64,000 nt of DNA from Malus domestica (Eukaryota; Streptophyta; Magnoliopsida; Rosales; Rosaceae): contig NC_091673.1 in the NCBI RefSeq assembly GCF_042453785.1, positions 8,949,001 through 9,013,000 on the forward strand. Reading direction: 5' to 3'. The first letter of the stretch is position 1. Each line of letters begins with the position of its first letter. The notes under the pieces were generated by a model that had not been told where the DNA came from, did not search any database, and saw nothing but the letters and a program-made list of their open reading frames with translations. Below, piece after piece: positions 45,536-58,525 of the stretch. Position numbers and translations under genes: made by a program.

Positions 45536-48133
45536 CTAACCATCGGGAGATTCGGTAGTAGCCTTCACAAATCGACCCTTGACTCGCTTCCTAGTATCAG
45601 CTCTTGCCTTCCTTGACTCGTACCTTATGTGCTTATCATATCTATCGACAAAATGGTACAAGTTTTGTTATACAGTGAAGGTGGGGTGGGTTAAGTAAAA
45701 GAAGATAAAAAGGAAACATACCTTCGAGTTTTCTTCTTCTCTTTGTAACGAAGCATGGCGTTGCCTCTATTTTGTGCAAGCAACTCCATGTCTGCTTTTG
45801 TTCCTACCGTTCTCATACTGATACTGTCACCCCTCATAAGAAAAGATTGTTCCATAAAACTGATGTCATTAGAAGCACCAGAACCTTTGTCATCGCCAAA
45901 CACGGACCCTGATAATGGCTGTCCGATAGGGACGTTGTTGCTTTCGGATGTTGCTGGACCCAGACTGCCTTCTGGGTTATTAGAGGTGATCTGCATTTTT
46001 GAATTAAAAAGACCACAATATTCAACTGCAGCCCTCACAATTAAAGAACCAAAGTTTACGTACAAGAAGTTATGCATAAAACTTGTTACAGATGCTTTGA
46101 TATCCATATCTCAAATATGCGAGTTCCAATCATCAAAAAACCACTTGCAAAGCACTCAAACAGCGTTTTGTTTACAATCTTGACCACTTTGTCAAGACAA
46201 ACATCTTGTTACATTAAACATCAAACATTTTGTGCCACGGTAAAAGAACGTTGGTTTAGTACTTGCTACATTAATATTTTAAATTTCTAGTTACAATGCA
46301 TGAAAAGTAAGAGGAATTACCACATATGGAATTTATACATCTCTAAAACCGAAAGTGAGGTTTAACAAATCTCATACAGGGGGATCTAGAGTATATTGAT
46401 CTTGTAACATTTTCCAATCACAACCACTACTGTCGAGATTGATTGACATACGAAATACATGAACATGACAAATGGTTTCGTACGAGGACATTATGGTACT
46501 GATGTATATACAATGCCTCAGAGAACTTAAACAAGAACTGATTTAACAAAAAATGAATACAGAAAGGACTTACATTGAATTTTATATCATCATGTCCAAC
46601 AGGGGAGTTCATCTGGTAGATATCTCTTAACATTTTTGTATCAGTCAAAGATGATTCTTTCATAAGTTCGCTGAAATCTTTAATCATAAATCCTGAAACG
46701 TTTGAACCATATGTGACTTTCAATGGACCTGACTCTTCATGATCCCTCAACCGTCCTAAATTAAAATCCCATATCTGCGAGGCAGAAGCAAGTTAGCATA
46801 CAAAACCCTTAATACTGGAAAAGAATCCAGCCCTGCCAAAGCTTAAAGATAAGTTGCAGAGGAAGTAAACAAAAAGAAACTGGGAACTAGAGTGGCACAA
46901 GCTCACAACTGAAATCCCATCGACGAAAGGAATTACTTTCTTTGCTCTTTCCTCTCATATTCCCACCATTCGAAGTTCTAAAGCTAGAAGTAGATAAATG
47001 CAGGAATTATAAGGAACACCGTGTGGTCTATACTAGTAGAACTTGTAAGAGTGAGAGTTGTTCAATATAAAAGGAAGAATGTGATAAGCTAGAAGAGAAA
47101 CGCGAAACGCATATTAAGGTGAAATCTCGGTTAAACATTGTTCCCATTGTCTTGAAATAAACAATGTTCATTCGTTATCGGTGTGTTTTAACCAAGTTCA
47201 ATTCATCAATGAAGTAAAATAGACAACAAACCAAAAGCAAATTCAGGACAGCACCTGAGTCTGACCATGGGGGTTGCTATCCCACAACATGTCACCGTCA
47301 CGATTCTCTTCTGGCATCATGAGCATAGTCGAAAAGGGCGTTTGTTGCTGCAACACCGTCTCCAAAGAGGCAGCACGAGCTGCAACCCCACCAACACCTC
47401 CATTCTCATTCCTCACATCAATCGAAGCAAGCCCTTCCACATCCCCATTTCCCTTCCCATTCTCCTCCTGCCAACCATTCCTTGTCTGCGTCCCTGGCAC
47501 TAAATTCTCGCTGCCACTACCACCTCCGCCGCGGCCACCACCCAAGTCCCTCTTAAGCAACTCCAACAGCTGCTTCTGTATCCCCTGCTTCTGCTTCCCG
47601 CTTATACCCCCACTATTCTGCCTCTTCATATCACCGGTCAGGTCAACGACGCCGTTCTGGATGGGCACCATCAAGTCCTGCATCCCAAACCCATTCCAAG
47701 ACGGATCCACGGACGGCAAACCCATATCCCAGTTCTGGAGCTGCGGGTCGGGTCGAGCCGGTAGATTCTTATCCTGGAGATCCAGACCCAAAAGAGACGC
47801 GAGCTCGAGCGCCGAGGGGCAGCCGGAGAACCCCTCGAGAGGGGTGCGATCGTGCGCGGCAGTGACAGAGCAGCTGCCGTGGGCGTCCCAATCGCACTCC
47901 TGGCAGAGAACGAGGTTGTCGGTGGAGCAGCGGACGGAGACGGCCTCGGAAGAGCAATTATCACAGATCTGAGAGCGCACGTGCTTCCGGGAAAGCAAGT
48001 TAGCGGAGTGCACGTGCTGGTCGCAGAACAAGCAGAGCTTGGCGGAGTCTGCCCGGCAGTAGAGAACCGCCGGCTGGTCGCTGCAGAAATCGCAGGGCAC
48101 CCCCTCTACACCTCCAGATTTGGGGCTTACCAT
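45536..48133 (-). CDS. COL: CONSTANS-LIKE 14/15-type B-box and CCT transcription factor
   Basis: Minus-strand exons 48133-47255, 46774-46574, 45990-45722, 45641-45536 give 484 residues. I start at M-V-S-P-K, directly before the first B-box; an in-frame Met 31 codons upstream would add an unusual N-terminus. B-box 1 (about 13-50) has C-D-F-C, C-R-A-D, C-D-Q-H-V-H. B-box 2 (about 56-95) has C-D-N-C, C-x-E-C-D-W-D-A-H. A Gly/Asn-rich middle follows, and a C-terminal CCT domain (about 433-476) with [14 protein letters not shown] and K-R-V-K-G-R-F-V-K. The CCT motif is split by a phase-2 intron. Two adjacent B-boxes plus CCT and a four-exon layout fit the COL9-15 group of nuclear regulators tied to light and flowering; the exact member is not certain. 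Confidence 0.92.
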
Positions 48134-48239
48134 TTCCAAAATCCCTAATTTCCTCCCTACCAGTATCAAACTATTCCAAATTTTGCAGAAAAATTCAAAG
48201 TTCCAAACTTTGAGAGAGATTTTCAAAACCCTTTTGAGA

Positions 48240-49864
48240 ATCTGAAAAAAAAAATAGTTTGAAGGTTCCGGAGCAGAAAATTATGAGAGCAAGAACTGAC
48301 AAATGGAAGAGTGTGTTTTGTGTTTTTCAATTTTGGCTTCTGATCGCGATGCTGATTTTTTTTACTTTTTTATATTATTTTTGATCCTAAAATGAAAAAG
48401 GGTGTAAATAGTAAGCGGAGTGTATGAGTAAGAGCAAATCTTTCTTTTGCTAAAAAAAAAAAAGAGCAAATCTTTCTTACTATCTTGGGAAGTGGCTGAC
48501 AGGCTCAATTATTATTAAAAGGTTTCGGATAAAATATCGTAAAAGATGCAGCTTATTCGATTAAACTAGTGATAAGCATCACTATCGTCGACCTTTTTGC
48601 TGTGCTGACGTCTGCATTAGCATGTTAATTATTGTTATCCTTCTGTTTTGGTGATCAAGTTTTGCACCAATGTGACTTGGGAAAAAAACTAACTTGTATA
48701 CGCAGGACACTATCGTGGTGTTTCGGATAATAGAACAACATAAGCTTCACACGTCGTTTGAATAGTTTGATATATTATTACTTTAACGTATTTGTTTAGG
48801 TAAAAAAATTTTATTTTAAAGAATATCGACGATGTGAGAAAATTTGCACATAATCAAGTGACATAAATGATATCATCATAAAGTAAAAAAACAAAATATA
48901 TAAAAAGTAAAAAAACAAAATATATAAAAAGAGAGAGATATGGTCAAATTCAGTGGGCCGAATCGAAATCTTATTCCTCACGCATTCTACTAGGTTAACA
49001 ACTTTTGCCTATAGGCCCGTCTTTGCGTTTAGGTTGGATACGTTCCTTTCAAAATGTGATTTTTTTCATAAACCTTATCCTCTTGAAAATGAGGATATTT
49101 TTGTTATATCTTAGTGTGAGTGAATAAGGAAGTTACTTGCCCGCTTGTTAGCCACCGCCGTTTTAGTTGGACCAACTTCCTTTTCTTCAGGTGGTAGGTA
49201 GGTTACTCACTTAACGTTGTTCTCAACTTTGCTTCTTACCTGCGACCATAGTTTCTTCTTTTTTCTTCGATAGACCACATAGAGTTAAAAAGGGAGACAA
49301 ACCTGTGAGCTATTATGCTTAAGAAATCTGAATGCTGAAAAGAAAAGATCTCTATAAAAGAAGCGGCATGCTAAATAAATAAAGAAAAGAGAAGCCCTAA
49401 ATTAACTAATTTATCAGTATTCTATTCTTGAAATATATGAAAACAACAGAAAATCATGTGCTGCAATTGAGAAATACAATTCTTGCAACAAATCTGGAAC
49501 AACCAAGGAGGAGAAAAAGAACAAGAAATAAAGCAATAATTACACTAGAAGAGTCACTTTCAAGCCATAAATTTTGTTCTTAATGAATCATAAAAATTTG
49601 GTCCTTGTGTTTTGAAATTTAGCGAAAAGAACTCTTAGTCCACCACAAAAAAAAACTCTTAAATTTATGAAGTCTTAACCACTAACAATTCCTCCTCTTT
49701 ATTAGTAAGAAATTTTAAATTCGACTTACTTGAAAAAGAAATTTAATACTTCATTATTATGAATCGCATATTAAGTGGCCTAGCTTTATCTTTTCCACCC
49801 TTGAACGTAGTATATCGGAAGTGTATGATGTGAAAATTAACTTAACACACAAATTAAACCCTCT
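48240..49864. other. COL promoter side and intergenic spacer
   Basis: A tandem duplication of a 20-bp unit (aaagtaaaaaaacaaaatat) lies near 48882-48928. No coding sequence recognised. Promoter elements of COL must lie here, but none stood out. Confidence 0.4.
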
Positions 49865-51754
49865 TGTTGTCAAACTGTAGTATAAATGCAAGTAGGGATC
49901 GTTCTAAACCAGGGATTAGGAGGGCTTGGTAAAACCTCTAAACTGACTTAAAAACATATAAACAAAGTTAAAAACACTAAACTAGACTCAAAGAACTTAA
50001 AACAAACTAAAAGGACTCAAAACAAGCTAAAAACGCTCAAATCTGCTTAAAAACACAAACTGGGCAGATTTAGACTTTAACACACTTTTGGGACACCTAA
50101 AAACACAAATCAAAACAGATTTTGACTAATAAAACACTTTAAAGTAAAGGGGGTTTTGGTTTTGATGAATTTGAAAACAAAACAAGTAAATTAAAGAACT
50201 AATGAAATCTGCACGAATTTGAGTAAATTGAATGGATGGAAGGCTAGCTAGGACGTTCTTCTCCACACATGACATACTTGCACATAAACCAATTTTCAAT
50301 TGTTCTTTCGATCAATCATGAAACTCAACACCTCAGGTTAATTAAGTCTGCTTAAATTAACCTTCAAGTTCTCCTTAAGTTATTGAATTGGATGGGAAAG
50401 CGCATACAACAATTCAAGCATTCTTCAAAAGTTCTTTACGTGAACAGCACAATAAAGATACAATCAAAGATCATTAAGCATTATGAAAACTATAAGTATT
50501 GACGAGGCATTCGTTACTATGATGAGCATGAAACTCCTGCCAAGAATTTATTTAACGCGATCGTTTATAAGCGACCTCCACTACTTGTGAATATAAGTTT
50601 GTAACTATTAGGTGAAATTCCCTTATACTCTAGCATCATATTCATGCATGCAAACTAAGTGTGCACTCTTAATAAACATACAGGAATAAGTTATCAATCA
50701 AGCATTTAAACAAATTGAATTCACAACTTATGAAATCACAACTGAAGGTAATCAAATCATATTGCAAGCATGAACATGGTTTCGAATTCCCCCCTAGCTA
50801 AGGGGGGTTTAGTTCCTCATACTCACAAAGCAAAGATAAACAAATTTAGACATTGAAAACAAAAGAATGAAAACACCTAAAAACGCTCTAACAATCCAAC
50901 TTGAATGGCAAGCACGTCCAAAGGTCCTCCTTCTTCTCTTTGTTGCAGCACAAGGTGTGGTTTGATGGATAAGTGGTAAATTATGGTGGTGGATGGATAT
51001 AGGTGAGTTATGGTGAAGGGTGGATGGGTGGATTGTGTTCTCTCGGCCAAAGAATGAAAGTGTAAGTGTATGGAGTTGTGAGATGTGAATGTAGTGTCTT
51101 TTGATGGATCTTGTTCTCCCTCCCTTGTTATGGTGAAGGGTGGATGTATTTATAGGCTAGGGAGAGGACCACCAACTAATTAAGGTGGTAGTGGTGTATG
51201 TTGTGGTAATGAGTGGATGTAATGGGTGTAGTGGGTGAATGTTTGGTAATGAGTGGATGTAATGGGTGTAGTGGATGGATGTTTGGTAATGAGTGGATGT
51301 AATGGGTGTAGTGGGTGAGTGTTTGGTAATGAGTGGATGTAATGGGTGTAGTGGATGGATGTTTGGTAATGAGTGGATGTAATGGGTGTAGTGGGTGAGT
51401 GTTGTGGTAATGAGTGGATGTAATGGGTGTAGTAGGTGAGTGTTTAGTAATGAGTGGATGTAATGGGTGTAGTGGATGGATGTTTGGTAATTGTAGGTCA
51501 ACACACTTGCACACAAACATGCTGATTTCTAGCCTTCAAATCTTCAAAAACGTCCATCCTCATGTCTCCATGCTTGCACTATTCAATTTTGGCCCAAAAA
51601 TGCTCCAAAATGCTCCAAATAGCACTTTGTTGCTAACTTTGTTATTTGAACCTACAAACACACGAAAATAGCTTAAAGTACTAAAATAACTAGAATTAAA
51701 CTAAGTAAATGCCAAGAAACAAGCTAACTAAGTTGCATAAATATGCTCATATCA
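49865..51754 (-). repeat. 3' LTR (1890 bp)
   Basis: Its first 880 bases are near-identical to 57097-57980 and its last 250 to 58275-58525. The middle, about 750 bases, holds a 40-bp minisatellite and is not in the other LTR. Confidence 0.8.
51205..51490. repeat. 40-bp minisatellite in the 3' LTR, about seven units
   Basis: ggtaatgagtggatgtaatg recurs at 51205, 51245, 51285, 51325, 51365, 51406 and 51446 (last with agtaat). Units end mostly alternately in gggtga.tg and ggatggatg. Open frames on both strands here are repeat translations. Confidence 0.93.
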
Positions 51755-51770
51755 AATTCCCCCACACTTA

Positions 51771-54239
51771 ACTTTTGCTAGTCCTCGAGCAAAACAAAAG
51801 AAACAAAACGAAACAAAACAAACAAAACACAACCTAACCTTCCAACATTTGCCTCAGGGATTTCCAATGCACATGACATGTTAAAAATCATCATTCCCAC
51901 AGATTTTGGTTATCTTCACACTTGAGCACAAACTTAATCACAGTCACTACTTACTAGTTCACAATTAACCAACTAAAACAATGTTTTGAATGTAGTAACA
52001 TGCCTTAGAGAATTTGCTCAATTCCTTACAAGATACTCTCTATTTTCACACACATTTTCTGACTGCACACCCTACACTAGAGACTGAGACTCACATATGT
52101 TATAACGAAGGAAGCAATTTTCTGGAGTTATTAAGCATGTTTAGATATGGTCTCATGAATGGTATGCTACTACTTAGATGCGAGAACCAGTGACACCATA
52201 TGCTCATACCAATTTCAAACTCCACAAATTGAAACGCACAACACTCAAGATTGAAGTCAAGGGTTGTAACAGGGCTTGGGGGTAATGGCTAACAAAGAAA
52301 GGATAGGAATAACAAACATTCTTAAAGCGATAGCAAGCAAAGCAATGAAATAGACACTTGGAATTCACTTTAGCATGCAGAATCAACTTTTACATACAAA
52401 GGGAAGATTCATGCAACACTTAGGGCCGAATTTAATGTTTTGGACCCTTTTTTAACAAACAACACTTTAGAACTCTTTTTCATACTTTTTTTTTCTTTTC
52501 TCTACCCGTGCCTTATAAAGACTTTGGCGCACACAGACACAAGAATCACTTCCCCCCACACTTGCTTTCTACAATACATTGATAAAAAAAGGAGTTCATT
52601 TTAGGTCGTACTTTACTATGCTTCAAGAACAAGGGTATGGATGATCCTAAAACTAGGCTAGGTAAGGATAGTGTGGGTTAACAAAGAACATAGGCTTAAC
52701 AAGGCTCAACGGAGTTAAACTTAAACACATAATGAAATAGGGGCACGACAATTTGGCTTTGGTGGTAACTACACAACTTCATCTTGAATATGTGTTATGC
52801 AAATCAATAGCATGCTTTGAATGAAATAGGTATGAGTTCTAGCATTTGGAACTAAATGATGAAACGCCTTCTAAGTAGCAACCAAGCAAAGAATAATGAG
52901 ATCATGCAACGACTTTAGAAAACAATGATGCACAGATTATTAACTCTCCAAATAAACGTTTAGGCTCAAGTCTCACAAGGTTGTAGCGTTCATTTGAGTT
53001 CCTTCCTTCAAGCATGTTACAAAAACTGATTTTTCCTTTATGATTGCATGTAAATTCATAAATTATAACCACAACCAAGCATACACCAAAGAGTAAATCA
53101 ATTTTCATCCATGTTTATAACTCTCTTTAACAATCATGTAATTAAAAACCAAATCCTCATCATTGTGTTGTAAGGTACCCTAAGACACAAATAAACACAC
53201 AAAAACAACTCTTTTTGGATTTTTCAAAACAATTTTTTTTTTCAAATTTTTATGAGATTTTCGGATTTTTTATGTCAAAACACACTAAAACACTCCTAAA
53301 TAGCTTAAAAATACTTAAAAACAGTAAGGAACAACACTGGAAGTAATGGGTGATAAACTCCTACGAATTTCATGCAAAACAACTTGGTTACCCCCCCACA
53401 CTTAAATCTAACATTGTCCTCAATGTTTCAAGCATAAACTCACACAAAAACAAGCAAACAAACAAACAAACAACGAATAAACATGACAAGTATGGTAAAG
53501 TAAAAACCAGACAGAGTAGAGTTTAAGAACGCAAATCTGGTTTTGAAGATAGATGATCTTGGCGACTTTCCACAGCTTTGATCTCGAACTGGTTTGGAAT
53601 TCTGAGTGAGGAATATGAGAGTTCCTTGGTTTCAAATCAGACTCTTTCTGCTGGGTTGATTTGATTGTGCAGTCTGCTTTCTTCTCTGCTTGTTTCTTCT
53701 GCATGGCAGGCAGGCAAGAGGTAGAGGTGTTGGTCTGTTTCTTTCTTCAATCTTTCCAAGTGCCCACCTCTTGCTTTCTTTCTCCTTGTCTCTAGCTGAT
53801 GATGAATTGGCAAATTGTCTCCACATGCTTCGAGGTATCATTTTCATTTCCCTTATCTGTTCCCCAAGCAGATGTGGTAGACGAAGAGGAAGCATAAGAT
53901 GATGAAGATGAGTACCCGAGAGCAAGGCTAGGTAAGCAATCAGGAAGGGGTTCCAGGCAGTCGGTTTCAGATCGGAAGATTGATACCAAGTGCTGGCTGA
54001 TTGTTTTCTTTCTCCTTGTCCCAAAACAACGACAAGGAAAAGGACAGGGAGAAAGCATGATATGAGATACTCTTGCTTTCAACCTTCATGATATGAAATA
54101 CTTTTGCTTTGGATGAGTTGTTTGCAGAGGTACCCCAATGAATAAGGAACACTGAGTGACTCGAGATGGTTTGTTGGAAAGGCATTCTCGGAGAAGAAGA
54201 AGGGTTATGTATGTCCTTGCAATGGAGGGTGAAGGGTGT
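51771..54239. other. Internal region of the LTR element without recognised protein
   Basis: Contains the words ccccacacttaactttt near 51761 and ccccacacttaaatctaac near 53393. Open frames are short and without motifs. I see no polymerase domain. Confidence 0.45.
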
Positions 54240-54339
54240 CATTTATAGGAATTAATAACCGATACTATTCTTTCACTCTTGTCAGCAACCGTTGGATGAT
54301 TTAATAGTAAACTTCACGTGCTTTCTACTTCACAAGAGA

Positions 54340-54740
54340 TCCTCGACAGATTGCCCGTAATTTTCGTAAGGCTGAGTGTGCATGTGACAGACGCTGACAT
54401 GTCTGGAAAAGCACGTGCCTCTTCGATATCTAGAATCGGCGCTTCGACAAATTACCCGTGATTTTCGCAAAGCTCACTCTGCATGTGACAGATGCTGACA
54501 AGTCTGGAAAAGCAGATGCCTCTCCGATATCTGGAATTGGCGCTTTGACAAATTGCCCGTGATTTCCGCAATACTGACTCTGCATGTGACAGATGCTGAC
54601 ACGTTTGGAAAAGCAGATGCCTCTCCGATATCTGAGCTTGCCTCTTCGATCTCTAAAATCCCGTCGAGTGCAGAGGTTGCAAGTGACAAGTGCGGACAAA
54701 TCTGGAAAAGAAGATTGGCCGTGGTTTCTGAGCAAGCCTA
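54340..54740. repeat. 101-bp tandem repeat
   Basis: ttgcccgt.attttcg starts at 54351, 54452 and 54553, a 101-bp period. Each unit includes gcatgtgacaga.gctgaca and tctggaaaagca. A fourth, degraded unit ends near 54740. Confidence 0.85.
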
Positions 54741-54955
54741 TCTTTTGAGAAAGCTAGCGCATCTTCAATTTTTGAGTTGGCCTCTTCGATTTCTGAGCTC
54801 GCCTCTTCGATCTTTGAAATCCCGTCGAGTGCTGATGTTTATAGAGGTACGTATGACGTTCAAAGCACACTTGAATTTCTGCCTGTAGAAACTCCTTTCT
54901 TGCACTTCTACGATCTTGACTTTTCCGACCTCTTCTTTCTTTAACACCACTGAAA

Positions 54956-55600
54956 ATGTCTGGCCCCTCCAACCGTCGTTTTGACTTGAATCTTGGTGAA
55001 GAGGCAGTCTCGCCTTCTCCAGACAACATATAGCGCCCATCGTTCATATCCCCTACTGGTTCCCTTACCGTTGGGGATTCGGTGATGAAGAATGATATGA
55101 CAGCTGCGGTGGTGGCCAAGAACCTTGTCACTCCCAAAGATAACAGACTACTTGCCAAACGGTCTGATGAGTTGGCTGTTAAGGATTCTCTGGCTCTCAG
55201 TGTGCAGTGTGCAGATTCTGTGTCTAATATGGCCCAACGCTTATTTGCTCGAACCCGTCAAGTTGAATCATTGGCAGCTGAAGTGATGAGTCTCAAACAG
55301 GAGATTAGAGGGCTCAAGCATGAGAATAAACAATCGCACATAACTATGCTACAAACATGAAGAGAAAGATTGACCAGATGCAGGAATCTGATGGTCAGAT
55401 TTTACTTGATCATCAGAGGTTTGTGGGTTTGTTCCAACAACATTTGCCTTCGTCTTCTGAGGCTGTACCACGTAATGAAGCTCCAAATGATCAACCTCCG
55501 ATGCTTCTTCCTTCTGGGGCTCCGCCGATTGCTGAGGCTCCGCCGACTACTGAGACTTCTCCTAGCTTTTTTCTGCTTAATGTTCTTTTTTTTTATGAAA
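54956..55600 (+). pseudogene. Coiled-coil gag-like ORF of another retroelement, plus strand
   Basis: From ATG at 54956 the frame reads M-S-G-P-S-N-R-R-F-D-L-N-L-G-E-E and then, after a stop at 55031, a helical part rich in Ala/Leu/Lys (R-Q-V-E-S-L-A-A-E-V-M-S-L-K-Q-E-I). A frame change at about 55345 leads into M-K-R-K-I-D-Q-M-Q-E-S-D-G-Q and a Pro-rich tail. Opposite strand to the enclosing element, so probably an independent nested insertion. Function is not known; gag-like is a guess from its coiled coil and repeat setting. Confidence 0.5.
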
Positions 55601-55847
55601 ATGAATGTAAAAATACCTTGCATAACTGTCAGTGTTTTAAAAATAAACCCACACAAAAAACAATTAAACAAGCAACAAATAAAAATGACAATCATGGCAA
55701 AATAAAACTACAGAAAAGGGAAGGTTTTTAGGAATGCAAAATCAATCGTGGAGCAATTCAAAAATCTTCCTTATTTGAATACATGAGTTGCCTCCCAAGA
55801 AACGCTTGCTTTAACGTCTTCCAGCCGGACGAAACTTCCTTCTAAAC

Positions 55848-57064
55848 TTAGATAGGGCCCATAGCATGGAATTGATCCTTGAATGGACGGTGATACTTGA
55901 CGTGATCCGGCAATGGTTTAAATTCTAGTGTAGGTGCCTGAATCATCAAAATCAGCAAGTTAGTATATAATAAAATCGAAGTTGGAGAAGATGGCTTACT
56001 TGCTTGCTCCAACACAAACTCAATTACGAACACCACATCTTTGAAGGTTGCAGGGATATGAGACTTGGCCAGATTTGGTGTTTTGAGAGTTATGACTTGT
56101 CCCATGTCATAAAATCCAACTTCTTTGGGAATTTTCGTCTCAAGTGTATCTTCTTTGATGAATTCTAGACATTCCCCATCCACTTCTTGCTCTTGATTCG
56201 TTGGAAAGGTTTCGAAGATGCCTTTCTCACCCTTTTTTTCCTTGGATTGCATAATCCTGCAAGGAATAAGGACATTTGGTGAAACGGGGTCAGAACAAAT
56301 TGAATTTAGGCTTACCTTGGTTGTAGTGGACGACATAGAGGGCATATGAGGCTGCGGCAAGGGTGGTTCTTCCCTTGCCGTGGCCTTGTTATTCTCCTCT
56401 TCTTCGAGCAGCAGTTGTTCATCCATGTTTTGGCTTGGTTTGGATGTCTTGGGTTTACCTCTAACCTCCATATCACTTCCCAAAGTGATAGCATCATGGA
56501 TTTCAAAATCTTCCTTCAAATTTTCAATAATTGGTTGGAGAGTTCACTTTGTTCTTGAATTTGTGCCATGAACTCTATAATCTGCCTAATTTGCTTCTCT
56601 AATTCACCCGTCTTCTTGGCTTGATTTTGTATCTCTTTGTTTCCATTTTCTACTTCCTTGTTCAAAGAGGTGAGTAACTGATTAAACATATCATTATCCA
56701 AAGACGTACCTGAATTGAATTGGGTATATTGTTGTGGTGGCTGCATAGGTCTTGAATATAACTCATCTTCTTGCTGCCAATACCCATCTTATTGGAATTG
56801 TTGAGGTTTTCCCTACATGTAATCTGAATAATCTCTCCAATCCGAATTGTAAGCGTTGGAAAACATGTTGTCCCATGATTGGCTATGGCCTTGATAACCT
56901 CAAACATCTTCATTCGCAGCGAATTGAGAACATTGATGAGTTGGATATCCTTGCCCATAGGACACACCATATGTAGGGACACTTTGCATTGTGGTCCCTT
57001 CGGCATATTGTGACAATTGAGAAGTAAGTTTCGCCAATTGAGCTTGAATGGTAGCAAAATCCAT
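55848..57064 (-). pseudogene. Degraded gag-like gene of the LTR element
   Basis: It starts 33 bases inside the 5' LTR with M-D-F-A-T-I-Q-A-Q-L-A-K-L-T-S-Q-L-S-Q. It continues through a Gln/Tyr/Ser-rich part, a helical part with L-N-K-E-V-E-N-G-N-K-E-I, and an acidic region to 55848. At least four stops and two frame changes were seen (near 56907, 56818, 56790 and 56514). No zinc knuckle found. Confidence 0.6.
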
Positions 57065-57096
57065 ATCTTACTTCTCTAGTACCTAAAATCAAATCT

Positions 57097-58525
57097 TGTT
57101 GTCAAATTGTAGTATAAATGCAAGTAGGAATCGTTCTAAACCGGGGATTATGAGGGCTTGCTAAAACCTCTAAACTGACTTAAAAACATATAAACAAAGT
57201 TAAAAACACTAAACTAGACTCAAAGAACTTAAAACAAACTAAAAGGACTCAAAACAAGCTAAAAACGCTTAAATCTGCCTAAAAACACAAACTGGGTAGA
57301 TTTGGACTCTAACACACTTTTGGGACACCTAAAAACACAAATCAAAACAGATTTTGACTAATAAAACACTTTAAAGTAAAGGGGGTTTTGGTTTTGACGA
57401 ATTTGAAAACAAAACAAGTAAATTAAAGAACTAATGAAATCTGCACGAATTTGAGTAAATTGAATGGATGGAAGGTTAGCTAGGAGGTTCTTCTCCACAC
57501 ATGACATACTTGCACATAAACCAATTTTGAATTGTTCTTTCGATCAATCATGAAACTCAACACCCCAGGTTAATTAAGTCTGCTTAATAAAACCTTCAAG
57601 TTCTCCTTAAGTTATTGAATTGGATGGGAAAGCGCATACAACAATTCAAGCATTCTTCAAAAGTTCTTTACGTGAACAGCACAATAAAGATACAATCAAA
57701 GATCATTAAGCATTATGAAAACTATAAGTATTGACGAGGCATTCGTTACTATGATGAGCATGAAACTCCTGCCAAGAATTTATTTAACGCGATCGTTTAT
57801 AAGCGACCTCCACTACTTGTGAATATAAGTTTGTAACTATTAGGTGAAATTCCCTTATACTCTAGCATCATATTCATGCATGCAAACTAAGTGTGCACTC
57901 TTAATAAACATACAGGAATAAGTTATCAATCAAGCAGTTAAACAAATTGAATTCACAACTTATGAAATCACAACTGAAGGTAATTGATAGAAGCATATTT
58001 ATGCGACTGAGTTAGCTTGCTCTCATGCATTTATGTTGTTATTTCTTAGTTAATTATGTATTTTAAGCTATTTTGTGTGTTTGTAGGTCCAAAGGGTTAA
58101 TGTGGCAAAGAAGTGCATTTTGGAGCATTTTGGAGCATTTTTGGGCATGGAATGGATAGCTTATGCTTGGAGCAAAAGGAATGGATGAAATTTGAAGTTT
58201 GTGCATCATCATCTCCCTATAAATAACCATTTTAGCATACTCATTTCACCCAACACATTCATCTACCACTACATGCTTATATAGTTCATGCACACAAATA
58301 TGCTGATTTCTAGCCTTCAAATCTTCAAAAACGTCTATCCTCATGTCTCCATGCTTGTACTATCCAATTTTGGCCCAAAAATGCTCCAAATAGCACTTTG
58401 TTGCTAACTTTGTTATTTGAACCTACAAACACACGAAAATAGCTTAAAGTACTAAAATAACTAGAATTAAACTAAGTAAATGCCAAGAAACAAGCTAACT
58501 AAGTTGCATAAATATGCTCCTATCA
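57097..58525 (-). repeat. 5' LTR (1429 bp) with an internal palindromic segment
   Basis: 57097-57980 and 58275-58525 match the 3' LTR. 57982-58100 is instead an inverted relative of the LTR's own end: TGATAGAAGCATATTTATGC here versus the reverse complement of 58506-58525, TGATAGGAGCATATTTATGC. Confidence 0.78.

Larger units (their letters stand above)
49865..58525 (-). mobile_element. Large decayed LTR retrotransposon, minus orientation
   Basis: Two long direct repeats, 49865-51754 and 57097-58525, both begin TGTTGTCAAA and end ...ATATGCTC.TATCA on the plus strand (TG...CA). A polypurine tract on the minus strand (TAAGTGTGGGGGAATT, 51755-51770) abuts the lower LTR, so that is the 3' LTR. The 5' side has a gag-like pseudogene directly after the LTR. 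No reverse transcriptase or integrase was recognised, as in LARD-type elements. No TSD: flanks cctct and gtgta differ. The LTRs are unequal because each has an extra middle segment. Confidence 0.8.

Noticed and set aside
47274-47972. A 232-codon plus-strand open frame
   Set aside because: It is antisense to exon 1 of the CONSTANS-like gene. The B-box reading frame on the minus strand explains the sequence, and GC-rich codons keep the antisense open.
51205-51490. Evenly spaced repeats that resemble a CRISPR array
   Set aside because: There are no unique spacers: whole 40-bp units repeat. The context is a plant LTR.
51157-51520. Open frames of 114-119 codons with T-H-Y-T-H-Y-I-H-S repeats
   Set aside because: They are translations of the 40-bp minisatellite in the 3' LTR; the frame stays open only because the unit lacks stops.
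53632-54082. Minus-strand frames of 96-130 codons in the LTR element
   Set aside because: Overlapping frames without motif; no match to gag, protease or polymerase signatures.
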